Shown: positions 57,655 to 64,000 of the stretch, piece by piece
Position numbering within the stretch: the first letter of the stretch is position 1
How the letters are laid out: each line of letters begins with the position of its first letter
NCBI RefSeq assembly: GCF_030580655.1
Contig: NZ_JAUQTB010000001.1
Span: 620,001-684,000, forward strand
Reading direction: 5' to 3'
From: Paenibacillus lacisoli
GTDB lineage: Bacteria; Bacillota; Bacilli; Paenibacillales; Paenibacillaceae
Length of the DNA stretch: 64,000 nt
The notes under the pieces: generated by a model
Seen by the model: the letters and a program-made list of their open reading frames with translations, nothing else
Databases searched by the model: none
What the model was told of the DNA's origin: nothing
Position numbers and translations under genes: made by a program

Positions 57655-59493
57655 TTACGCGTTCTGAGCTGCTTTACGCTGCTTCTCCGCACGCTCGCGC
57701 TCACCCTTATTCAGGATTTTCTTACGCAGACGAATGGATTTCGGCGTGATTTCGCAGTACTCGTCATCGTTCAGGTACTCAAGTGCTTGTTCCAGGGAGA
57801 ACAATACAGGCGTTTTGAGCTTCACTGTATCGTCTTTGGTTGCGGAACGGACGTTCGTCAGCTGCTTCTCTTTGCAGATATTTACGACAATGTCATTGTC
57901 ACGTGTATGTTCGCCAACGATCATGCCTTCATAAATTTCAGTACCTGGTTCTACAAACAGTGTACCGCGGTCTTCTACACCCAGCATACCATAGAAAGTG
58001 GACGTGCCATTCTCAGTGGATACCAGTACGCCCTGGTGACGTCCGCCAACCTGTCCGCCAATCAGCGGACCGTAGCTGTCGAACGCGTGGTTCATAACGC
58101 CGTATCCGCGAGTTAGTGTCAGGAAGTGTGTGCTGTAACCGATCAAGCCGCGCGCAGGGATCAGGAACTCAAGACGGACCTGGCCTGTGCCGTTGTTAAT
58201 CATGTTAACCATTTCAGCTTTGCGGCTGCCCAGACTTTCCATAACAGCACCCATGCTCTCTTCAGGAACATCAATCAGCAGGCGTTCGATCGGCTCCGAT
58301 TTCTTACCGTCGATTTCTTTAACGATAACTTCCGGCTTGGATACCTGCATCTCATAACCTTCACGGCGCATGTTCTCGATCAGGATACCCAGGTGAAGTT
58401 CACCACGGCCGGATACGATAAATGCGTCCGGGCTGTCCGTCTCATCTACACGAAGACTGACATCTGTCTCCAGTTCCTTGAGCAGACGCTCGCGAAGCTT
58501 ACGGGAAGTAACCCATTTACCTTCACGGCCAGCGAAAGGACTGTTGTTAACGAGGAATGTCATTTGCAGTGTCGGCTCGTCAATCTTCAGAACCGGCAGT
58601 GCTTCAGGATTGTTAGGATCGGCAATGGTCTCACCGATATTGATATCCTTAATCCCAGCGATTGCTACGATATCACCAGCACCGGCTTCTTCGGTCTCAA
58701 TACGCTTCAATCCCTGGAAGCCGAACAGTTTCTCAATACGTGCAGATTTGGTTCCGCCATCACGAAGCATAACGGTAACAGCTTGGCCCTGCTTGATCAC
58801 ACCACGGTTTACGCGGCCGATCGCAATACGGCCCAGATACTCATTGTAGTCCATCAATGTTACAAGGAACTGCAATGGCTCATCAATCTTCTCTGTTGGA
58901 GAAGGAATATGCTCTACAATCGTGTCATACAAAGCCTGCATGTTCTCATCCTGCTGCTCAGGATCCAGGCTGGAAGTACCGTTCAATGCGGAAGCATACA
59001 CGACTGGGAAATCAAGCTGATCGTCATTGGCACCCAGCTCGATAAAGAGATCCAGCACTTCATCGATAACTTCTGCAGGACGTGCTGCAGGGCGGTCGAT
59101 TTTGTTCACAACGACGATTGGTGTCAGGTTCTGTTCCAGCGCTTTACGCAGTACAAACTTCGTCTGCGGCATGCAGCCCTCATAAGCATCAACGACGAGC
59201 AATACGCCGTCAACCATCTTCATGATCCGTTCTACCTCACCGCCAAAGTCGGCGTGTCCAGGTGTATCTACAATGTTAATCAGGTAATCTTTGTACGTAA
59301 TGGCTGTATTCTTGGCCAAAATCGTAATACCGCGCTCCCGCTCCAGATCATTGGAGTCCATCGCACGCTCCTGTACAGCCTCGTGTTCCCGGAATGTGCC
59401 GGACTGCTGAAGCAGCTTGTCAACCAGGGTTGTTTTGCCGTGGTCAACGTGGGCAATAATCGCAATATTGCGAATGTCTTGTCTTGAATGCAT
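57655..59493 (-). CDS. typA: Ribosome-associated translational GTPase TypA/BipA
   Basis: A GTPase of the elongation-factor family that binds the ribosome and helps 50S assembly and growth at low temperature. At 612 residues it matches B. subtilis TypA. The G domain has [15 protein letters not shown] (G1), [12 protein letters not shown] (G2), [16 protein letters not shown] (G3) and [10 protein letters not shown] (G4). The C-terminal BipA-specific domain includes [30 protein letters not shown] sequence. ATG 59493 gives the family start ([13 protein letters not shown]); an ATG four codons upstream (59505) behind GGAAAGG is also possible. Confidence 0.95.
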   Translation of the reverse strand: MHSRQDIRNIAIIAHVDHGKTTLVDKLLQQSGTFREHEAVQERAMDSNDLERERGITILAKNTAITYKDYLINIVDTPGHADFGGEVERIMKMVDGVLLVVDAYEGCMPQTKFVLRKALEQNLTPIVVVNKIDRPAARPAEVIDEVLDLFIELGANDDQLDFPVVYASALNGTSSLDPEQQDENMQALYDTIVEHIPSPTEKIDEPLQFLVTLMDYNEYLGRIAIGRVNRGVIKQGQAVTVMLRDGGTKSARIEKLFGFQGLKRIETEEAGAGDIVAIAGIKDINIGETIADPNNPEALPVLKIDEPTLQMTFLVNNSPFAGREGKWVTSRKLRERLLKELETDVSLRVDETDSPDAFIVSGRGELHLGILIENMRREGYEMQVSKPEVIVKEIDGKKSEPIERLLIDVPEESMGAVMESLGSRKAEMVNMINNGTGQVRLEFLIPARGLIGYSTHFLTLTRGYGVMNHAFDSYGPLIGGQVGGRHQGVLVSTENGTSTFYGMLGVEDRGTLFVEPGTEIYEGMIVGEHTRDNDIVVNICKEKQLTNVRSATKDDTVKLKTPVLFSLEQALEYLNDDEYCEITPKSIRLRKKILNKGERERAEKQRKAAQNA

Positions 59494-59560
59494 GGTTTGA
59501 TCCATATCCTTTCCGTATATCAAATAATAGTTCTCTCTATATTGTTGCTTCACAAAATAA

Positions 59561-59579
59561 GCGCCGGATAACCCGACGC
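59561..59579 (-). repeat. Inverted repeat in the typA leader
   Basis: GCGCCGG and CCGACGC (one G-U pair on the minus strand) flank a five-base loop, in the 5' untranslated region between the typA promoter and start. Confidence 0.6.
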
Positions 59580-59596
59580 AGTTCCATATCCCTTAT

Positions 59597-59624
59597 ATTA
59601 TAGTCTAAATCAGCCATAAAGCAA
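59597..59624 (-). promoter_or_regulatory. Candidate sigma-A promoter of typA
   Basis: The minus strand shows TTGCTT (59619-59624), a 16-base spacer and a perfect TATAAT (59597-59602). The leader would be about 95 nt. Confidence 0.7.
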
Positions 59625-59634
59625 TAGCTTTCCA

Positions 59635-60129
59635 TTACCATCCTTTTCTTCCTCTGCCTCTTCCGAACAATAACCATGCTCCAGCAGCAATCAGCAGAAC
59701 GGCTGCAATATAGATAAAGCCCGTATGCAGCAGCGAGAACAGGAACAGCACGATGGATACCACGGCCAAAATCACGGCAGCCGAATACAGCAAGCGGGGC
59801 CGCGGAATCTCAAACATCGCATATTCCCACAATCCTGCTGCGATTCCCAGAATCCATGCCGGCCAAAGAACATGCATCAAACTCCAGCCCCATGTATTGC
59901 AAATAAAGAACAAAACGCCATAGCTGCTTAGCATTCCGCCTGGAATCAGCACCCAAGCGGGGGCTAAGCGTCTGAAGAACATGACCTGCAGGATCAGGCC
60001 GGGCACCAGAATAACAAGAGGCCAGAAGGCACGGCCGAGAAAAGCGAATACTCCCAGCTTTCCGAGCAGAATGACAAGGCCTGCGGCTATAATAAAAATA
60101 CCAATTGCGCGTTCATTTTTGGAGTTCAT
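59635..60129 (-). CDS. Small polytopic membrane protein (LiaF-N/DUF5668-like)
   Basis: A 164-residue protein with about five membrane segments; the first, IGIFIIAAGLVILLGKLG, followed by FLGRAFWPLVILVPGLIL, resembles the N-terminal region of LiaI/LiaF-type proteins and DUF5668. The final residues are a basic tail (RGRGRKGW). I chose ATG 60129 because GGAGAAGG precedes it; a longer frame adds 22 residues with no hydrophobic content. It has no catalytic motif I can name. The 200 bases upstream show no good promoter. Confidence 0.68.
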   Translation of the reverse strand: MNSKNERAIGIFIIAAGLVILLGKLGVFAFLGRAFWPLVILVPGLILQVMFFRRLAPAWVLIPGGMLSSYGVLFFICNTWGWSLMHVLWPAWILGIAAGLWEYAMFEIPRPRLLYSAAVILAVVSIVLFLFSLLHTGFIYIAAVLLIAAGAWLLFGRGRGRKGW

Positions 60130-60328
60130 TGGCTTCACCTTCTCCTGGTCGAATTGGGCAAAAACAGCCCGGTCAGCGAACAATAACAAGAGCACTTGGC
60201 ATCATTAAATCGATGCAAATTGCGGAACAAATTCAGTTTAGCCTATAACTGCCAAAAAGACCACAGCTTCTGTTCATCATCTCGCATGAATCCCGTAAAT
60301 TGGTTAATAGTATAGGACAGTCTGCCGT

Positions 60329-60985
60329 TTAGGTTCTTCTTCTCGTATGATGGAGCATACCAACAGCAGCGGCAGCCCCTGCGAATATAAGCGGAAGCAG
60401 GCTGTTCGCATCTCCGGGCAGGGCCGAAAGCAAGCTTCCGAGCTTTGGATCCCGCAGCAGCATTTCACCGGCTGTATAGGCAAGTATGGCAGAACCGAGC
60501 AGCACCAGGATCGGATAGCGCCGCAGCAGCAGACCGATCAGATTACTTCCCCATACAACAATAGGAATGCTGATGGCGATACCGATGATAATGACGGCAA
60601 GATCACCTTTGGCCAGGGCCGCTATAGCTAGAACATTATCGAGACTCATGACAAAGTCAGCTGCCAGAATGGTCTGCACCGCTTTCCAGGTCGAAGAGGA
60701 TTGTCTAACCTGTACCTCTCCACTATTCTCATAGAGCAGCTTGAATGCGATCCAGAGCAGTAACAACCCCCCTGCTGCCTGTATGTAAGGAATCCCCAGA
60801 AGGAGCACAGCCATAAAGGTCAAAATGCAGCGAAGAATTACAGCTCCCATGGAGCCCCACCATACTGCTTTTTTGCGCTGGTGCGCAGGCAGATGATTAC
60901 TGGCCATGGCAATGACAACTGCGTTATCACCGCTGAGCACCAGATTAATCATCAAAATTTGTGTTAACAGCCATATATGATCCAT
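60329..60985 (-). CDS. TerC-family membrane protein (YjbE type), copy 1
   Basis: A 218-residue protein with seven predicted membrane segments. The paired acidic motifs of the family are LVLSGDNAVVIAMAS (near residue 18) and FVMSLDNVLAIAA (near residue 112), whose aspartates may bind metal ions. TerC proteins are linked to manganese export and metal supply for exported enzymes. GGGGAGG precedes the ATG. It diverges from a second TerC gene 150 bases away with about 40 percent visual similarity. Confidence 0.88.
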   Translation of the reverse strand: MDHIWLLTQILMINLVLSGDNAVVIAMASNHLPAHQRKKAVWWGSMGAVILRCILTFMAVLLLGIPYIQAAGGLLLLWIAFKLLYENSGEVQVRQSSSTWKAVQTILAADFVMSLDNVLAIAALAKGDLAVIIIGIAISIPIVVWGSNLIGLLLRRYPILVLLGSAILAYTAGEMLLRDPKLGSLLSALPGDANSLLPLIFAGAAAAVGMLHHTRRRT

Positions 60986-61037
60986 TCCAACGCCTCCCCT
61001 ACTTCCTAGATGTATGACAAGCAGGGGCAGGCTATGC

Positions 61038-61066
61038 TTGACTGAAAAAAGGCTCTAAAATATAAT
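61038..61066 (+). promoter_or_regulatory. Sigma-A promoter of the plus-strand TerC gene
   Basis: TTGACT (61038-61043), a 17-base spacer and a perfect TATAAT (61061-61066) lie 70 bases before the start codon. This is one of the best promoters in the window. Confidence 0.85.
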
Positions 61067-61135
61067 TAATCGATTTTAGTGAATACAAGCACTGGGCTGC
61101 ACATAACGCAGAATAATTTGGAGGAATGAACGTAG

Positions 61136-61825
61136 ATGGAGATATTTAGCCTGGAATTTATGTTACTGCTGCTCAACGTCATCTTTATAGATCTGATGCT
61201 TGCTGGTGACAACGCTATAGTTATCGGCATGGCAGCCCGCAAACTGCCAAAGGAAACTCAAAAAAAGGCCATTCTGTACGGCACAGGCGGCGCGGTCATT
61301 ATCCGGATCCTGGCTACCATCGTTGTGCTGTGGCTGCTGAGTGTCCCTTGGCTCCGTGTAGTCGGCGGCATCCTGTTGGTGTGGATCGCTTATAAGCTGG
61401 TCGCCGAGGAAGAAGAACATACCGAAGTGCAGGCCGGAACAAGCTTGTGGGCTGCCGTAAGAACGATCGTTGTCGCAGATGCGGCGATGGGACTCGATAA
61501 TGTGCTGGCCGTTGCCGGAGCCGCCAAACAGCATCTGATCCTGGTTATACTGGGACTGCTGATCAGTGTCCCTATTGTTGTATGGGGCAGCACCCTGTTT
61601 ATTAAGCTCATTAACCGTTTTCCCTGGATTATGTATCTCGGAGCAGCCGTGCTTGCTTACACCGCTGCCAATATGATTACGGAGGAAAAGCGCTTTACTC
61701 CCTACTTTGAAGAGCACCCGACTGTACGATATGGACTTATCCTCATTGTTGTCGCCGGTGTACTGCTTGCGGGCTATGCCAAGAACCGCAGGGCCGGCAA
61801 AGAGAAGCACCGCTCCTATTCCTGA
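61136..61825 (+). CDS. TerC-family membrane protein (YjbE type), copy 2
   Basis: A 229-residue seven-segment membrane protein. Its acidic motifs are LMLAGDNAIVIGMAAR and DAAMGLDNVLAVAG, and it carries VWGSTLFIKLINRFP, shared with copy 1. The hydrophilic tail is longer and basic. GGAGG precedes the ATG at 61136. The gene is alone on the plus strand with its own promoter and terminator. Divergent copies with separate promoters suggest independent regulation, perhaps by metal, but I see no recognised metal riboswitch. Confidence 0.88.
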   Translation: MEIFSLEFMLLLLNVIFIDLMLAGDNAIVIGMAARKLPKETQKKAILYGTGGAVIIRILATIVVLWLLSVPWLRVVGGILLVWIAYKLVAEEEEHTEVQAGTSLWAAVRTIVVADAAMGLDNVLAVAGAAKQHLILVILGLLISVPIVVWGSTLFIKLINRFPWIMYLGAAVLAYTAANMITEEKRFTPYFEEHPTVRYGLILIVVAGVLLAGYAKNRRAGKEKHRSYS

Positions 61826-61848
61826 TGGGATAGCTGATAAAGCCGTCA

Positions 61849-61897
61849 ATAAAAGGACCCGTTAACAGCCGCACGTACTGTTAACGGGTCCTTTTAT
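61849..61897. terminator. Bidirectional terminator between TerC copy 2 and thiI
   Basis: Twenty-base perfect arms (61849-61868 and 61878-61897) with a nine-base loop; the outer arms are AT-rich, so a T-run follows the stem on either strand. It ends both convergent genes. Confidence 0.95.
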
Positions 61898-61913
61898 CGT
61901 GTCATACGAAATC

Positions 61914-63137
61914 CTAAAACCACTCTTCGTTAATGACCTCTTCACTAAAGTGATGCTTCTCGCCAGCGGTTAATGTCATGGTTTCTGTATTCTCAACTGC
62001 CTGCCGGATCAGCTCAGGAAGTTCACGCAGTGATGCCTCCACCTTTTCTACAATCCATGGATTAGGGTTAGTGGTCGGAGACTTGGGTACGAAGAGGGTA
62101 CAGCAGTCCTCATAAGGTAGAATCGAAAGATCATAAGTTCCGATGGTCTTGGCGATCTCAATGATCTCATTCTTATCCATCATGACCAGGGGACGCAAAA
62201 GCGGCAGGGTTGTCGCCTTGCCAATGACATTCATGCTTGGCAGCGTCTGGCTGGCAACCTGGCCCAAGCTGTCACCTGTCACAATAGCAAGCGCCTTTTC
62301 CCTTTCGGCCAGCATTGTAGCAATCCGCAGCATTGCTCTGCGCATGAATGTAATAATCAGGCTGTCCTGGTTTGTCCGTGTAAAGGACGTCTGCACTTCT
62401 GTAAACGGTACAAGATGCAGCTTCATCGTGCCTGCTGAATCTGCCAGTACTTGAGCGAGCTCAATCACTTTCTCTTTGGCGCGCTGGCTGGTGAACGGGA
62501 AGCTGTAAAAATGCACACACTCCACTTCTAATCCGCGGCGCATGGATGTCCAGGCCGCCACCGGGCTGTCGATACCGCCGGATAACAGCATCATGGCCTT
62601 TCCATTCGTGCCCAGCGGAAAACCGCCTACTGCAGGAATGACTTCCCCGAAAATGTAAGCGGCCTGCTGGCGAATCTCCACCCGCAGTTCCAGATCCGGC
62701 TCCCTGACATTCACTTTAAGCGTACCAAATTGGCGAAGTATAGGAGAGCCGACTAGATGATTCATCTCCTGTGAGGAGTGAGGGAATTCCTTCCACACCC
62801 GGCGGGCATTCACCTTGAAGGTAGTGCCTTCCCGGGGTGCATATTCTCCTACAAAAGCCACAGCCGCCGCAATGATAGCATCCAGCTCAGGCGGGGTCAT
62901 TTTGACAGGACTGACAGAGGCAATCCCGAACACCTTTTTCAATATCTGAATGAGCTCCTGATAAGGCTCTCCCCCAAGATCTATATACAATCTTCCATAT
63001 TCCCGCTTGATCGAAGCACCAGGGTAAGGCTTCAGCAGCTGATGCACCTGAGTCAGGACCGCCTTCTCGAAACGAGTACGGTTTTTACCCTTTAGTGTAA
63101 ACTCCCCGAAACGCAGGAGCAGCATATCATAAATCAT
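61914..63137 (-). CDS. thiI: tRNA uridine 4-sulfurtransferase ThiI
   Basis: ThiI inserts sulfur at uridine-8 of tRNA and can supply sulfur for thiamine. The 407-residue protein has an N-terminal ferredoxin-like and THUMP region (about 60-165) and the PP-loop SGGIDSPVAAW at 186-196. It lacks the C-terminal rhodanese domain of E. coli ThiI, as usual in Firmicutes, and therefore takes sulfur directly from a cysteine desulfurase, whose gene is next door. Its ATG begins two bases from that gene's stop. CGGxxCC-type zinc cysteines (EDCCTLFVPKSP) are present. Confidence 0.94.
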   Translation of the reverse strand: MIYDMLLLRFGEFTLKGKNRTRFEKAVLTQVHQLLKPYPGASIKREYGRLYIDLGGEPYQELIQILKKVFGIASVSPVKMTPPELDAIIAAAVAFVGEYAPREGTTFKVNARRVWKEFPHSSQEMNHLVGSPILRQFGTLKVNVREPDLELRVEIRQQAAYIFGEVIPAVGGFPLGTNGKAMMLLSGGIDSPVAAWTSMRRGLEVECVHFYSFPFTSQRAKEKVIELAQVLADSAGTMKLHLVPFTEVQTSFTRTNQDSLIITFMRRAMLRIATMLAEREKALAIVTGDSLGQVASQTLPSMNVIGKATTLPLLRPLVMMDKNEIIEIAKTIGTYDLSILPYEDCCTLFVPKSPTTNPNPWIVEKVEASLRELPELIRQAVENTETMTLTAGEKHHFSEEVINEEWF

Positions 63138-63138
63138 T

Positions 63139-64000
63139 TTATGTCCACCTTTCCAGAGGCTTGAGCTTGTGTATAATCTGCTCTAGTGCCTCTCCAAGCC
63201 TGTCGATGTCTTGATCTGTATGTTCGGCACCCAGACTGATTCGAATGCCTCCGGAAGCCTGGGCCTGGTCTCTTCCCATTTCCAGGAGCACACGGCTTGG
63301 CTCCGGACGTTTGGAGGAGCAGGCTGATTTGGTCGAGACCGCAAAACCCTGCTCCTCGAGCGAATGCAGAATTACCTCCGCCTTCATCCCCGGATGCGAT
63401 ACATGCACAATATGAGGCGCTTCTCTGCCGCTGTTCATCTCCAGCACCGGAATAGCCGACAGCCGTTCCAGCAGACGGTCACGAAGAGCACTCACATGCT
63501 CAGCATACTGCTGCTGCTGCGCTGAGGCCATCCGCATCGCCTTCGCCATTCCTACGAGCAGAGGAATATTTTCAGTCCCTGAACGAAGTCCCCGCTCCTG
63601 AGAGCCCCCGGCAAGCAGAGGGAACAGTTCCAGTCCTTCCTTGACATAGAGAAGCCCAGCCCCTTTGGGGCCCCTGATTTTATGCGCGGACAGACTATAA
63701 AGATCCGCCTGCCACCGCTTCAGATCAACAGGTAGCTTGCCAAAGCCCTGCACGCCGTCGACATGCAGCAGGACCCGCGGATAATGTGCTTTTAATGCAG
63801 GCCCAATCTCTTCCAGCAGCTGAACCCGTCCTGTCTCATTATTAACATGCATGATGCTGACCAGAACGGTGTCTTTGCGTACCGTCTGGAGCAGATCATT
63901 CAGGTCGATATGCCCTTCCCTGTCCACTGGCAGCAGTGTTACCTCGCAACCGAGCTCTCTCATCTGCAGACAGCTCTCCAGTACAGAGGGGTGCTCCGTG
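63139..64000 (-). CDS. nifZ: Cysteine desulfurase, C-terminal part (cut by window edge)
   Basis: A class V aminotransferase-fold enzyme that frees sulfur from cysteine. The visible part is about 287 codons, starting upstream of the right edge (TEHPSVLESC...). It has IMHVNNETG, the substrate block HVDGVQGFGK, the PLP lysine in SLSAHKIRGPKG, and the active cysteine in STKSACSSKRPEPS. In B. subtilis the thiI-linked desulfurase (NifZ) supplies ThiI; the same pair here, spaced by one base, supports that role. The first 90 or so residues are outside the window. Confidence 0.93.
   Translation of the reverse strand, partial: TEHPSVLESCLQMRELGCEVTLLPVDREGHIDLNDLLQTVRKDTVLVSIMHVNNETGRVQLLEEIGPALKAHYPRVLLHVDGVQGFGKLPVDLKRWQADLYSLSAHKIRGPKGAGLLYVKEGLELFPLLAGGSQERGLRSGTENIPLLVGMAKAMRMASAQQQQYAEHVSALRDRLLERLSAIPVLEMNSGREAPHIVHVSHPGMKAEVILHSLEEQGFAVSTKSACSSKRPEPSRVLLEMGRDQAQASGGIRISLGAEHTDQDIDRLGEALEQIIHKLKPLERWT

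Noticed and set aside
58126..59487. Long plus-strand open frame opposite typA
   Set aside because: It is antisense to a strongly conserved GTPase gene and has no recognisable content or ribosome site. The same reasoning removes a 412-codon frame opposite ahcY near 41058-42296.
60986..61135. Possible manganese (yybP-ykoY) riboswitch upstream of the TerC genes
   Set aside because: TerC genes often carry it, but the conserved paired loops are absent; the GGGGAGG that caught the eye is the ribosome site of the minus-strand gene and the leader is too short.

Overview
The window looks like a chromosomal segment of a spore-forming Firmicute of the Paenibacillus type. It carries sigE, sigG, spoIIGA, spoVD, rsfA and ylaJ-like spore genes, strong AGGAGG-type ribosome binding sites, many GTG/TTG starts and roughly balanced base composition. 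Gene order follows the Bacillus subtilis path rsfA-panE-bshC-mraZ-dcw cluster-spoIIGA-sigE-sigG-ylmC..H-divIVA-ileS-lspA-rluD-pyr operon, with Paenibacillus-like differences (murF inside the cluster, murA between murB and divIB, ahcY next to mraZ). Genus assignment is inference from gene content and order; no rRNA is present.

Most genes are on the minus strand, so the biological order runs from right to left. Positions 1-5940 hold the pyrimidine operon pyrR-pyrB-pyrC-carA-carB (carB cut by the window edge), with a sigma-A promoter and a PyrR-type attenuator. Positions 6041-7590 hold three tandem paralogous genes for small beta-rich proteins that I cannot assign; they are the most unusual coding block. 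Positions 7590-14060 hold rluD, lspA, a plus-strand YteA/DksA-like gene, a DUF5665 membrane protein, and ileS behind a T-box leader. Positions 14060-18264 hold divIVA, ylmH, ylmG, sepF, ylmE, ylmD and ylmC. Positions 18352-21081 hold sigG, sigE and spoIIGA. Positions 21183-40972 are the division and cell-wall cluster, mraZ to ftsZ. Positions 41012-44004 hold ahcY and bshC. Positions 44082-48997 hold a peptide transporter operon that separates bshC from its usual neighbours. Positions 49096-51237 hold a DUF3397 gene, panE and rsfA.

From 51558 to the end the layout is looser: a secreted coiled-coil protein, an orphan solute-binding protein, ylaK (PIN-PhoH), a YlaJ/YhcN lipoprotein, an LCP-family transferase, typA, a small membrane protein, two divergent TerC-family genes, and thiI with a cysteine desulfurase cut by the right edge.

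Functionally the core couples precursor synthesis (murA-F, mraY, murG), septal machinery (ftsL, pbpB, ftsW, divIB, ftsA, ftsZ, sepF, divIVA) and the mother-cell and forespore sigma switch (spoIIGA-sigE-sigG, spoVD), which is the standard link between division and sporulation in endospore formers. Regulation visible in sequence includes a pyr attenuator, a T-box, several good sigma-A promoters, a candidate Spo0A-type promoter for spoIIGA, a sigma-F-like promoter for sigG, and many intrinsic terminators. I saw no tRNA, rRNA, insertion sequence, prophage or CRISPR array.
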